From Metopolophium dirhodum (lineage: Eukaryota; Arthropoda; Insecta; Hemiptera; Aphididae): a DNA stretch of 64,000 bases. The translations under genes were made by a program, and so were the position numbers. This document shows positions 1 through 12,939 of the stretch, one piece after another; the first letter of the stretch is position 1, and every line of letters begins with the position of its first letter. The notes beneath the pieces were generated by a model. The model did not search any database. It saw nothing but the letters and a program-made list of their open reading frames with translations, and had not been told where the DNA came from. Location: contig NC_083568.1 of assembly GCF_019925205.1 (NCBI RefSeq), positions 8,678,393 through 8,742,392 on the forward strand. The letters run 5' to 3'.

Positions 1-290
1 CTTAAAACTTGGTCGAATCACTAATTTTTAAACTAACGGAGCTAAACCTGATCTGCTGATTTGCTATGTTACACACTTGTAAGACGGTGACAACAAATGG
101 CCGTGTAGCGTCCTTAAAGGTCCCTGCTAAATGTCCTATACTTATTTTTATTGTTTTGTACAACCTGTTGGTTAATGCGAACACATTAGGTCGTACCTCT
201 GATGTCTACTGTATATACAGAATATATATTATACCCAGGTCCCAGGGACGGATTAGCAGAGTTTTCTAGCCCGGGAGAATCGATTAGACC
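1..290. repeat. Dispersed repeat remnant
   Basis: The stretch around 78-115 (taagacggtgacaacaaatg and neighbours) closely resembles 26812-26850 (taagacggagacaacacatg). Two diverged copies of one dispersed repeat are therefore present. Overlapping small ORFs on both strands look like chance. The repeat class is not known to me. Confidence 0.4.
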
Positions 291-2480
291 AGAACCCTCT
301 AGTCCTTTAATATAATATTTTAATACATTAAACAAATATAATAAGTGCCTATTTCAACTATTTTATTTGTGTATAAATATTAAAATATTCTTTGGAGTAT
401 TTTAATATTTTAAATTGACAGAATATAAAATTAATCAAGTCTTAACTTTTAAATAATTTACTTACGTTTTTTACTTCTGGACATTGCTTTTATTGTAGAA
501 AAGTTTTTGATACATATGAATTTAGAAAAGTATAAGTAATTGTAAAAAATGTATAAATTAGGTTTTTATCAATAAAATATCACCATGTGTACAAATACTA
601 AACAACTGTTATATTATATTAATTTACATAATTTTTAATATAAAACAAGAAAACTTTTATTTTCAAAAAATTTATTTTCCAGTTCTATCTTAAAATTAAA
701 AACATTTTTTTTTGTCTTAGTTGTATTTTTTTTATAAATATTTATAATTATAATTTCAATAATAGTACCTATAGCATTAATTACCACTGATCATTGTTTT
801 ATTTAAAAATTAATTATTAGCAATTGGGTCTCTTATCAAATATACTTTAATCTATTGATACCATTTTAATGAATACAATTTTTTGGGTTCCATACATTTA
901 TAACTTATATGACTGACTTAATATACTATTTACAGGCCGAAGGAAATACACATGCAGATGGTTATGATCCGAAATACCACAGCTTTACAGAAATATTATT
1001 CAAAAACAAGTCTAAGAAGGGGTGGAGTCCTATATCGTAATGGGACAAAACATTTATGATATTGTATAATTTAATTCGTAAATATTAGGTTAGCCAAGAC
1101 AAAAATACTCGTTCTCCTGTTCTGTTTTCAAATATATTATGCGTTATCTCGTCGAACATTTCAGTACATTATACAATATTAATAGTGTGAATGTGTGATT
1201 ATTAATTATTATTATATCTATTACCTATAAGGATAACATTGAATTGTGTCCATGCTACTTTTATGTGTTTGAATTGAGTCCAGTTTATTATCTTAATATC
1301 TTTGAACTGATTCCATTTAGATAAGATATCATAAATATATATAAGTTTAAATAATTTTTAATTGTATTGACTGTGGTGTTGCACAGTTTTCCTACAACAT
1401 TTTGAGTGATTTTTTAGCACATACTTATCGAACCACTAACAGTTTTGAAAGTTTTCAGTTTTCACACAAATTTAAATACAATTTTTCACTCATGACATAC
1501 AAATATTTTTATTCTTGTTGACACTCTTCTTGGAATACAGTCAAGTAGATACATTAAACTATGTAGCAAAGCAACAAAACTTTGGAAATGGAACAATTTA
1601 CAGAGCAGATAAACAAATATTCAAAAAAACAAATTTGCAATTTGATTTTTTTAAATTTTTACCAGCAACTATTTGTTTGTTAACAATTTAACATTATCAT
1701 ATTACACATAATTATTATTTCTATTATTTTTTAAATTAATTACATTTTTTGTTCTTATTATTATTACAATTATAAAAAAAAAAACAGTAAACTACCACAT
1801 AAATTGTTTAGGAGACTACCTACTCAGCCAACCTCCACATGGTATCTCCTGAATAATGAAGGGACTAGGGAGTTAACTCGAACAACCTGACAAATATTGG
1901 TCAAACTCAATCTTGATAAGCCTAAAATATTGGTAGGACTCAATTCAATATCCACCGCTCTATACAATGTAAATCTGAAACAATGACAATATTTTTGTAC
2001 GCTTGAACTCGTGATTTGTAATTCTAATAAGAAATTTGTTTTATAATATTATGGCCATTAGATATATTATACAACAATCAACAAGTTTAAAATTAGGTTG
2101 TATACAAGATGATTTATAAATCCACCTCGGTTCTATAATATATCTATTAGGCACGGTATGGCTCTATTCTGTCAGTGGTATGGCTATTAAAACATTTGAA
2201 TATTTTGAAAGAGTGATAACGCCGGAGAAGAGATTTGAGATAAGGTATGCAAGAAAATGTCCGTGTATATAATCACAACAAATCAGCCGCTACAACATGC
2301 TGCTACGTCTTGGTCATAGCACAGAATTATTCTGTGGTCATAATACCATTGATTATAAATACCACAGATGAATTTCATCTATTCAGTCGTGGTATAAATT
2401 ACATGGTATTATATTGTTTCATATATTCTGTGGTATTACTCTATGGTCTTGGTAAGTTATATTATCACAATCCATAAACC
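291..2480. other. No gene seen; AT-rich intergenic DNA
   Basis: Long A/T runs with no open frame that looks coding. The 76-residue frame at 2247-2477 has no recognisable domain and contains imperfect palindromes around tgtggt/accaca, so it is probably not a gene. Confidence 0.6.
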
Positions 2481-2763
2481 TTGGGCACGTTATGCGATAC
2501 TGATTCGTCGGACGTTGGTCGTCTTACCGATTATTTGCGTTTTGAAAACATTCCGTTTTCCCATGTTGACAAATTGTTACGTAGTTACGTAACGGGAAAC
2601 ATGCTAATCGCATTGCGATATAATATTATAATTATTATCTTGTTCTTGTATCATAATATCATTGGTAAATTGGCTACTACTGTAAGTGGTCGTATTTTGT
2701 CGGCACGAGATCGGTACACGCGTTTTGTTGTGTCTTTCGTTTCGGTTTCCGTTTGAATAGAAA
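2481..2763 (+). promoter_or_regulatory. Probable 5' UTR / promoter region of the MRH gene
   Basis: Compared with its surroundings this stretch is richer in CG dinucleotides (cgtcgg, ttgcgt, cgtagttacgtaacgg) and leads straight into the signal-peptide ATG. A TSS cannot be placed. The overlapping 91-residue frame (2481-2756) has no recognisable domain. Confidence 0.3.
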
Positions 2764-5331
2764 ATGAATTCAGAACGGTTTGTGACCCGTGTCTTGTTTT
2801 TCGTCGTTTGCGCCACGGCGGTGGTCTGTCTGAAGAAAGATCAGTACTTTTGCGAGTTGTCTTCGTCGTGTACGTGCATGACAGCCAACGACAACAACAA
2901 TATCGACTTGGATGGAGTGAATTTGACGCTGACGATCGCGGATAACCAGACGTTGAATTATCAACCTTGCGTCAGTGAAATCGTTGTAAGTATTCGGTTG
3001 CACGACAAACACTTTTATGATTTATCTATAAATGTGGACGGTATTAATTTTAAACCCAAATAGTAATGTCATTTATACAACATGGTTTGATCACTATTTA
3101 AGATCTTGAACATTTTGTCGAGGAGATGAGCGAATATTTTTTTGATATTGTTACCCTCATAAGTCACTATATTCTCACTGGGTATGGATACGCATTTTCT
3201 CTCTGCTCGACAGTGAAAAATATTAGATGCACAATTTGTGAACAGTTTGGAAGCGATAGTTTAGTATTTATTACGTTATCTATTATGTTCTTACTCTCGG
3301 TATTAAATAATTTCAGAGCAACACAATTTTCAGAGAATTAGAACCGCAAGTTTTCCATACTGTACCCCAAGCTCATTATAGAATAACCACCATCCCCTCC
3401 CATTTATTTGAGAAATGTGATACAATTTTTATATTGATAAAATGTATTATTTATGGCTTGATTTCGTTTTTGAGTGTTATTTATGGTTATGAAACATTAT
3501 AAAGTTTACAAAAAAATAAAATCTTAAAAATATTGCTCCAGTTCATTGGCGGCTTGAACTTATTTTCCTTGACTCACATTTAATATTTTTACACTACCCA
3601 CCCTAAAAATGTTTTCTTTGCTCTCCAAATAGTGAACTAAAATATATTAAAATAGCTTTCCTACCCCAGAATATTCACCCATTAATACATTTTGAATCAC
3701 ACACCTCCTTTGAGCCGACACTTCTATGGTTCCTATCTTTTTGTGCCATAAATTAGCATAAAAGGGACCAAAGAAAACCATTTAAAATTAAAATACTATA
3801 TAAATGTTGTGCCTACTATACTCTGTTCAAAATGAGATCGTACCTCGGTGGCGACCAGTTTTATTCAGACAGCGGTCAGACGATGTCCCCACTATGGCGC
3901 TGCCACAGAAAAAAGCCACGCCCGTGCGCACAACTTGGCTGCTGTGGGTACGATCTCATTTTGAACGGAGTATATGCGCCACTTAATAATTTATTACTAG
4001 ACATTCCTACATTTATGAATTTATAAACGAAATGTAAATACTTTAGCCTTGTTAGCTTAGTCCTAAATGTGGCCATGATAGATATTATATTATTAAAAAA
4101 TATAATCTGAAAGCTGTGGCTATAAAATATTTCGTTAATTTGATTCAAATTTATAATGTAAGCTAGGTATGTCAAAATAGTTCCTAATTTACCAATATTT
4201 CCCATGTTGGTTATTTCTTACAGGTATTTTTTAAATAAAATATCTGCTGCATGTTTTAATTTATCAAAAATGTATTATCTACTAAAATGTTTTAAATCCT
4301 GTTGTTAATTTTAATTGCTCTGAAATAAATTTTTATGTTTAGGTATAAAGCATATATAATGGTATTTTGTCCCATATAGCAATTTTGATATTTACCTAAT
4401 ATTATTATACTATTAATTATTGAATTTAAGTTGACTATTAGTTATATAAAAATTAAAAACTTATATTTAAAAGATATTAAATTCTATTATTGTAATATAT
4501 TTAAAATTAATGTATATCATTGTAAGCATAAAAATAAAAATAATTATCTTTAGATTGTAAATGGGACATCCAATTCTTCAATACAGGTTGCCAATTATAC
4601 GCATACTTATGTTAAAATAAGCGACGTGGTAACATTTATCTACACAAATGACTACGACCTGCAGTAAGATTATTTTAATATTAACCTATTATACCTATTT
4701 ATTAATTAATTCATTTTATAGTGAGGTTGATGTAATTTTGGTGTGTGATTCATTGGCAGTCAGTGGAAATGAATCTTTGGCAAATTTCAAAAATGTCACT
4801 GCTAACCAATGTGTAAGGCGAACGTTTATTATTTGCTTGTTTAATCATAAAATTAAATTGTTGGATTATATTTATAGACGGTTGAACTTAGTACCAATAA
4901 AGTATGTGGATTGAATTTAAACAATGCATATGATAACAACTCAGAATCAGAATCTTGGACTTACTTTTTTTCATTTGTCTTGGTTGTTGCATTTGTTTAC
5001 TTTGTTGGCGGATCTGTAGTAAATGCCTGTTTATTTAATGAAATTGGTATTAATATGATTCCTCATCATGCATTTTGGTCATCACTTTACGATAAAATCA
5101 AGGTTTGTCATTACGCTTCAATTAATTTTTTTTTTTCCTTTATTGTTAAATACACAATCTGTACTACATGGGTACAATAAGAGTATTAGCTGAAATACAA
5201 AAATACATAAAATACATGAATCCACCCAGTGATGACACTTCATTTTTATCATTTTTATCAGTCAAAATATATTTTTCTAGGATAAACTATGTGGAACATC
5301 TACAATGGCAACAGCTTATGAAAGCATATAA
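2764..5331 (+). CDS. MRH-domain (mannose-6-phosphate receptor-like) type I membrane protein, 5 exons
   Basis: Exons 2764-2985, 4554-4663, 4722-4812, 4878-5102 and 5281-5331 join in frame with GT-AG introns (phases 0, 2, 0, 0) to give 232 residues. Residues 1-22 are a signal peptide ending in ATAVVC. The lumenal part (about 25-165) has several Cys and at least seven Asn-X-Ser/Thr sites, and ends in the VILVCD, NQC and KVC pattern of an MRH fold. A single membrane helix lies at about 168-189. The cytoplasmic tail has IPHHAFW, like the IPxxxFW stretch of the cation-dependent mannose-6-phosphate receptor, and ends in YESI, a YxxPhi endosomal sorting signal. It probably cycles between Golgi and endosomes as a lysosomal-enzyme or autophagy-related sorting receptor. 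The conserved sugar-binding Arg before the VILVC strand is not evident, so lectin activity is uncertain. ATG 2764 is the first Met before the signal peptide. The fold assignment is from family knowledge; the gene model is read directly. Confidence 0.8.
3819..3972. mobile_element. 154-bp TA-flanked MITE in intron 1 of the MRH gene
   Basis: Left end TACTCTGTTCAAAATGAGAT continues to 3844 and is matched in inverse orientation at 3947-3972 with one mismatch over 26 bp. A TA dinucleotide flanks each side (3817-3818, 3973-3974), which fits Tc1/mariner-type target duplication. No coding capacity; small ORFs across it are chance. Confidence 0.8.
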
Positions 5332-7129
5332 AATATTTTGTTTTTATTTTAACAAAAATAAGATGCTCATGCATACTGTATTGCCAACTGCTGGGCATGA
5401 TATTGCTGAATGCGAAGTATAATTTATATTTTGTATTTTATTATTCTTTATTTTCAAAGGAAACACTATATTAAAACATTTTAATGTTTTGTGTATTATT
5501 GTTTTATTTGATAAACATATTATTTTTATTTTTGTCAAAACATACCTATTTAAAATTTACTTTATTGCAAGTAATGTTCTCAATTCATTATTAATAAAAA
5601 TTCTATTGTAACCAGGGTTTTCTTATAATGTATTAATGTGATCTAAAAATATTTAAATAGTCATTAATTTTATACAAAAATATGTAAAAGTCAATGTTGT
5701 AAAAATGTTTTGAAAATGACATAATGATTTAGATTAATTATTCAAAAATACTTTCTTAATAAATTTCCTGTAAAGATTATTCGATTTTCTAACATATACA
5801 GCCAAAGAATAAATACAAAGTATATTTACTTTATAACTTATAATAATTATTTATTTTATCTATTTCAAAAAATACCAGATAAATATTATTTAGTATTAGA
5901 AAATTTTGTTTTAAATATGTGTAGATATATTGGTTTAATTACCAGTTCAATATATTCAAAAAAAATTTTATTTTTAGCATCTGCCATTTGAAAAATGTAA
6001 TTTGTTTATAAACAATTATTTTTATAAATCTAGCTTATTAAATTAATTATTTATTTAGTTTTCATAATACACTATAGTAAATATTTGCTAGTCCATTAGT
6101 TAATGTACGTTAGGCAATTTTTTTTTTTACCATGTTAAAATTTCTATACAAATACATATACTGGTATTTATTATTTTAGTATAGATATATAATATAAAAT
6201 ACGCCTTTTATTTAGTCTATTTTTTGAGTTACCAGTTTCTAAAAGTACTTATATATTGTTTGATGTTATGAATCATGATTTGTTTTGTTTTCTATGACTT
6301 ATAATTAAGGTATTTCATTATTGTGTGTATAACTAATCAAAAATTGTATCATTATTATATAATTTTTTTTTTTTATTACAAATGTAACAACATCCTTTAG
6401 CTATTTACAGTATGAGTACATTAATTACTCTATTCCATATAAGAGCAATTACCGATCTGAAAATGGGTGTGATGTTTGACTGAACTGGGAAAAATTGGTT
6501 GACTCCAATGACTGTTCTAATGAGGGTAGAGTATTTTAAGTTTAATTTTTTTTAAATGTATACTCCAAAAAAATAAAATGTTAAAAAATTTATTTTTGAA
6601 TGAATGTTAAAAAGTAATATGTATTTTATTAACTGAATATATATTTTTTAAATCAGACTCATTAATTATTGAGAATGTTTTTTAAACTGAAATAATAGAA
6701 CTAGGATTTGCACACTGTTCTAAATTCACCTAAGGTTCTTATCCCAACTCGGAAAAGTCATAACAGAAATAATAAAAATTAATGGAAATTTGCTTGTATC
6801 ACATAATATAGTGGTTAGTCACATGGATACAGAAGGAAATGGTGAAGGAACTGATAGTATATATATATTTTTTTTATAAAAGATTTATTATATACACTAT
6901 ATACAATTTCCTATAGGCTATGGGGGTAAATTCCTATAGTATAATATACTAAATATTAATTAATTGGAAAATTATATTTTCGAACGAATATTATAGAAAC
7001 AATAGCAAAAACTTTTTTAGTGACTATAATAATTTAAATAAAAAATTACAATTTCTTATGCCTTTAAATACCTCAAAAGAGTAAAAGTGTTTTGAAAGTT
7101 GTATAGAAAATGATAATCTGAACATACGG
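5332..7129. other. No gene seen; 3' flank of MRH gene and AT-rich DNA
   Basis: The transcript 3' end presumably lies in the first few hundred bases; AT-rich candidate poly(A) signals are too frequent to choose between. Nothing further recognised. Confidence 0.5.
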
Positions 7130-7270
7130 TGAAAAAAACCTTGAATCTGTGGTTTTTTTTTTTTAGTTACCCCAAAAGAACAAAATCGATTTTGTTATAT
7201 TTGATTTTTTGTAAAAATCCCAAGTTTCCTCAATTATTTTTTTGTGTCTCCGACGCTTTTGAAAACACTA
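7130..7270 (+). repeat. R1 interspersed repeat, fragment
   Basis: Shares the caaaatcgattttg core, the taaaaatccc motif and the following gcttttgaaaac segment with the fuller copies at 23215-23697 and 41697-42680, in the same orientation. Confidence 0.6.
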
Positions 7271-7794
7271 ATGGGAATTCAATTTATTATATTTTGAAAT
7301 CATAGAATATCATAGAACTTTGTAAAATTTAAAATTATAAAAATAGGAACTTAATAATTTTAATTAATGTCCTACTTATTTAATAAGTAGGTACTCTATA
7401 ATGATCAATAAAATGTTGACTATTTACATAATCCATATTTATAAAATTATCATTTATCAATGGCTTTTTAGTCATTGCCCATTGTATCAATAATTAGGAA
7501 ATAAAATAAAGTATGCCTCCAATATGTTTCAATTGATTCTGAGATGTCTTTTTCATCATATAATTAGCTCCAGTAGTGATCTACAATTAATAGAAATTTA
7601 AAAAAGGGCCTCATCACCACGTCTTTTTTACAAAAAAAACTTCTGTTTCTAATTCCAACGATACGTGTCAACAATTATCACGATTTTTATTCTGAAAAAA
7701 TATTCGGATTGTCCGTAATACATACAAGGGAACGATCCTGTCACATTTTTAATTTTTGTAATTTGAATTGCAATATATATTGTAAAAAATTCAG

Positions 7795-7945
7795 AATTGA
7801 AATATCTAAAATAAAATACCAAATTTTTCTTTGCTCAAACTTTATTTGTAAGTTTTGGTCAACATTTTATTTATATTTTAATTAATAATTAACTCATATG
7901 AGTTCATGTGAGAATCCATGTTCAGTTTAAATACTAAGAACAAAT
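7795..7945 (+). repeat. R2 interspersed repeat, 3' fragment
   Basis: Nearly identical to 21440-21590 and 33300-33480, including tttgctcaaacttta, aattaactcatatgagttca and gagaatccatgttcag. Confidence 0.7.
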
Positions 7946-8009
7946 GAATATTTTTACAACATTTGATATTCACTCGATTTCTCGTGTAACGATTATCTTA
8001 TTTTGTTGT

Positions 8010-8245
8010 AATTAAAAAACGTATGACTGAATAGATACTTGAAAATTTCACTGAATGATTATATTAGCATTTTCTATACACGATAACATTTTGAAAATAA
8101 TCTGATTCTTTTTGAGCTGTTTACAGACATTGTCAGTTTTCAATTTTTTTAATTTTTTTTTTCTATAAATATCAATAAAATTTTATTTGTTGGGTAAAAA
8201 AGCGTGAAAATTTAATATAAGGCTCTTGATATATCGTTCTAAAAG
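8010..8245 (-). repeat. R1 interspersed repeat, inverted fragment
   Basis: Reverse complement of 42105-42300: shared pieces include gagctgtttacagacattgt and ttgttgggtaaaaaagcgtg. It faces the fragment at 7130-7270, so two R1 pieces lie head to head. Confidence 0.7.
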
Positions 8246-8593
8246 CACTTGAAAAGTATTAAATATACATATGCACAATTTTTTTTTATGAGTGTGTAAT
8301 GATATGCTCACATACAAAATATTTTAATAAATTATTAATAAACATTTTAATAAATAAACTAATATCTTACAGAGCAATAAATAACGGCCAGACTGTCGCT
8401 TGTAGAAATCGGACATCCCTAATAAAACCGTTATCATCGACAAATAGGACGTACGTGTCCCCAACCCCCCCATCCAAAGAAAATCTCGAAAATTTCTATC
8501 CAAATATTTTGTACGTCATTTGTACGTCATTTGTATGACCATTTTTGGAATTTGTACGACACCAGTATTCGAGCAATATCGGAAATAGAGAAG

Positions 8594-8623
8594 GGGGGCT
8601 GGAGACACATGTCTCCAGCCCCC
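8594..8623. repeat. Perfect GC-rich hairpin, left copy
   Basis: A 14-bp stem gggggctggagaca pairs with tgtctccagccccc across a 2-base loop. The inverse arm carries its counterpart at 10405-10434, with the loop ca/tg inverted. Confidence 0.85.
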
Positions 8624-10404
8624 TCTAATATAAATAATTAAGTATTCATACATTTTATACTGCAAGATTCAAGAACGCCATTTGTATGAATTTGTATGAC
8701 CATTTTTGGAATTTGTATGTGACCCCCTCCTGAGTTATAATAGAAAAACCAATTTTCCCATGTCCCCCTGCCCCCCCTGCCACTCCTATTTGGAATACTC
8801 TAGTTTTTCCTACGCGAAACAATTAAACGCCATTTGTATGAATTTGTATGATCATTTTTGGAATTTGTATGCGACCCCCTCCCGAGTTATAATCGAAAAA
8901 ACCAATTTTCCCGTGTCCCCCCGCCCCCCTTCATCGGAATTTTCTACTTTTTCCAACGCGAAACAATTAAACGCTATTTGTATGAATGTGTATGACCATT
9001 TTTGGAATTTGTATGCGACCCCCTCCTGAGTTATAATAGAAAAAAACAATTTTCCCATGTAAGTAAAGTATTTTTATTTTCAATTAAATTAAAAGTTATG
9101 TTATTACACATATTTAATACATTAATTAAGTTAAGTTTAAAAAAAAAGGCGTTGAAAAGGTGTTAATATTTAAAATAAGTGATAATCACTTGGATAATAA
9201 TATACCTATGGATATATAGGATACATATATTATTATGGATGTAATTTAAAACCTGTATGGTTGTACCATACTATCATTTTAGAATTATATTAATATTCAC
9301 GATGGGTTCATTTAAATTTAAATTTAAGTGTAAAGGGTGCTTAATGCTTATATTGTATTGCTTAACATTTATAATGGAAAAAATAAATTAATCGAACATT
9401 CAAAAATTATAAAAAAAACTACTATACTTCTACATGTACGTGGTGAATATAATATCATATACATTATACATATATCAAAGGTGGGCAATAGGGGACATGG
9501 GAAAATTGGTTTTTCTATTATAACTTAGGAGGGGGGTCGCATATAAATTCCAAAAATGGTCATACAAATTCATACAAATAGCGTTTAATTGTTTCGCGTA
9601 GGAAAAAGTAGAAAATTCTGATGAAGGGGGCGGGGGACACGGGAAAATTGGTTTCTCCATAGGTATATTATTATCCAAGTGATTATCACTTATTTTAAAT
9701 ATTAATACCTTTTCAATGCCTTTTTTTTTAATTTAACTTAAATAATGTATTAAAGATGTGTAATAACATAACTTTTAATTTAATTGAAAAAAAAAATACT
9801 TTACTTAAATTATATAAGTTTAAAACTATCATTAACTTGCCCAGCTGTGGATTTAGGTAAGTAATATTATTTTATTTGTTTATAAGTTGTTTTTAGCAGT
9901 TTTTAGCATACACAATATATCGTGCATAACCTATTTACTTGAAATACAACAATATTTATATTAGTAAACTGCGTCTGTGAGGTTTATGACCCATTCCGCG
10001 TAATATGTAATGAATCGAATATCTTGGATTGTCATTATTTAATCATGATTTGATATACATCTCTATTTTAAGACCTATGCATTTCTACTATATGGAAATA
10101 ATGGTGGCAGGGGGGCAGGGGGACATGGGAAAATTGGTTTTTCTATTATAACTCAGGAAGGGGTCGCATACAAATTCCAAAAATGATCATACAAATTCAT
10201 ACAAATAGCGTTTAATTGTTTCGCGTTGGAAAAAGTAGAAAATTCCAATGAAGGGGGGCGGGGGACACGGGAAAATTGGTTTTTCGATTATAACTCGGGA
10301 GGGGGGTGACATACAAATTCCAAAAATGGTCATACAAATTCATACAAATGGCGTTCTTGAATCTTGCAGTATAAAATGTATGAATACTTAATTATTTATA
10401 TTGA

Positions 10405-10434
10405 GGGGGCTGGAGACATGTGTCTCCAGCCCCC
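10405..10434. repeat. Perfect GC-rich hairpin, right copy
   Basis: Stem gggggctggagaca at 10405-10418 and tgtctccagccccc at 10421-10434 with loop tg. It is the inverse counterpart of 8594-8623. Confidence 0.85.
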
Positions 10435-10599
10435 CTTCTGTATTTCCGATATTGCTCGAATACTGGTATCGTACAAATTCCAAAAATTGTCATACAAATT
10501 CATACAAATGACGTACAAAATATTTGGATAGAAATTTTCGAGATTTTCTTTGGATGGGGGGTTGGGGACACTTACGTACAAATAGGTACGATATCTATT

Positions 10600-12935
10600 A
10601 TGCGATCACGAATTAAGAAATCGGCACGTACCGGGTGCAGGGCGTGTGGAATTCTTATATGTCGCCAGAGAAAATTAATGGTAAAAAAAGGTCCTTGCCG
10701 CCGAAGAGAAATCTAGCTCGGGGAAGTACAAAAAAAACCTTTGATAAAAACCTTAAACCGAATACTATACTCTCTGCAGGTCGGCATATCCGTGTCGTCC
10801 CTTAAACCAGTGCATGAGCACCAACCACCAGAGTAACAACATCTCAAGTCACTAAAAATCGATTTCAACGAGCGACAACTGGACTCCTTATACGAGCAAT
10901 AATCAGTGCGTTAATTCAATTTTTATATTTGAAGTATTACTTTGTTTCATCTAAAACCTAAAACTCCTACAATATTATCTACCAACAACTGCGAATCAGG
11001 TAAGACATATTATAATATAATATTTTATGTTGATTGCAGTTAATACATTATATGTGATTTTTACATAAAATTAAAATGTACGGTGTATTTGATCTAATTC
11101 TCGAATAGGTACACAATCTCGAGAGCCCTCCGAACATCTGGAGGAAGGTAATAGCGTAATTTTACCATTTTAACATCTGATTTTAATATAACTATCGACA
11201 GGAGTCGTTTTTATATTTATCTTATTTCTACGTTATTACAACGTTTGAATTTGTATATATTTTTCAAATTACAAAGGTGGTATTAGGTGTGTTTTTTTTC
11301 AAGTTAACATACCAATAATTATAAATATTTGTTTATCCATACGAAATATACAAAATATATTATATTTGAAATGCCTCATATTATCAGTACTCGTGTGTGT
11401 TTATATTTAACTTTATATTTATGTAATTTTTATTTTGAAATATCTCTGTAACACGTAAACTTACGAACAGCAATAGCAATGTTAGTAATAAATAATAATA
11501 GTAATAATTTTAAAACCAGATAATATACGAAATGGTCTAAAGTTTTTTTCGTGTGCTGCCATCTTGTGTGTATACCAAGAAATCATTATAGTTTACCATA
11601 GATATAGACTCAAACAAACGCGTATATCCATTTAAAAATTCTCATTTCTCAGTAATGTTACTGTTATGTATTATTAAATCTTTCTTTTGACAGTGTACCT
11701 GTGTATGTTTGCTTGTATCTACGTGCCATCTACAATTTGTATTTTTCAGTTTCTGAATATTATGTCAAAGCGTGGACAACCAAACAAAATCAAACAATGA
11801 ATTTATTATACTACAATTCAAAATAACAACACTGTCAACACTCCTCAGCATAATATTATGATTGCCTAAAGTCAAACGACCGTAAGTAAGTATACTAATA
11901 TTATAATGTTTACATGGTGTTTGTATATTAATAAAACATTTATTTTAGATTGATCTTGAGATGTATTATGGCAACAGTAATATAAAATACAATATGAATC
12001 AACCTAGCGGACAAAAACGATTGTATGTGCTAATTTAGGGTGGACCTTATTTTTCTATCTCTGATTTATTCAGATAACCCCCCCCCCCCCATGTCGTTTG
12101 GATAGTGATAAATGAGTATTGTAATAATGATATGAGTTTGGGAATGATTGGAATTAATTAACCTGTGCCACAAGAGTGTCAAAGATTGGTATACTTAAAT
12201 TTTTCAAGAAAAAACAAATTATTTTTTATCACAGATCATAAAATAAATATTTTTTCAGAAATGTGTGTATAACTTTTTTTTAGAAAACAACATATTCTGA
12301 ACTATTTTTTTTATAAATTTACAATTTATTAAGATAACATGACATATTTTAGTAAATAGACAAATTATCATATTCGATTTTAGGAATTTTGAGAAAATAT
12401 TATTTGATAATTAAAATAATTTATATTAATTAATTAATTAATAACATTACAGGCAAAGCCCAGTTACATATTACATATTCATATTTCACAGTATATTTAA
12501 CAGAGAGATAACAATATAACAAGGTGGTTATGGTAAAAAGGTTTGTGGCGACCGTAGTTTGTGATTGTTGATATGGATTATAGATTATAGTTAATAAAAT
12601 AAATGTTCTATATTGTATGTCAAAATACTCTTTATTCACAAAATTTAACCTAAAAACACTATTTATGTATGTAAAATAATAATTCTTTTGGTGTTATTCG
12701 TAACTGCTTATCATAGTAATTAAGTAATTTATAGGTACTTATATACTAAGTACTAACACTAACTTAAAATAGAAAAAGTATATTGTTTATATATCATTCA
12801 TTTTTCTAAATAAGTCTTATCTATTCTTCAATTTATCAACCGCTCTATCCCTCTAAAAACGTATCTGAAATTTGGCCTTCCATAAAAAAAAGGTTGAAAA
12901 CCCCTGGATTATATTTATAATATATTATATTAATA
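10600..12935. other. No confident gene; possible spliced transcript signals
   Basis: Splice-like edges occur at 10999 (cag/gtaaga), 11109-11147 (a 39-nt piece between ag and gta) and 11750 (tttttcag), but no recognisable protein is encoded. Otherwise AT-rich, with a poly-C run near 12078-12090. Confidence 0.3.
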
Positions 12936-12939
12936 TATA

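Larger units (their letters stand above)
8440..10590. mobile_element. Nested inverted-repeat (foldback) complex
   Basis: The outer arm 8440-8760 is repeated in inverse at about 10270-10590, including gtccccaacccccc, the GC-rich hairpin and the following AT segment. The left arm holds three direct copies, about 140-150 bp apart (from 8677, 8829 and 8970), of a unit running from atttgtatgaatttgtatga through gagttataat to ccaattttccc. Inverse units recur at 9485-9657 and 10105-10360. An inner pair, 9061-9215 and 9658-9826, is also inverted (about 155 bp). The right inner arm ends in cattaacttgcccagc, a motif also found at 36868-36884 beyond the transposase gene. No intact transposase is encoded. 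Read as non-autonomous elements inserted into one another. Confidence 0.75.

Noticed and set aside
4648..4914. 88-residue plus-strand ORF within the MRH gene
   Set aside because: It reads through exon 3 and its introns; the spliced model explains its coding part.
8706..9678. ORFs of 60-107 residues in the foldback (8706-9029, 8852-9058, 9475-9678)
   Set aside because: They translate the tandem tttgtatga repeat units and differ only as the repeats do.
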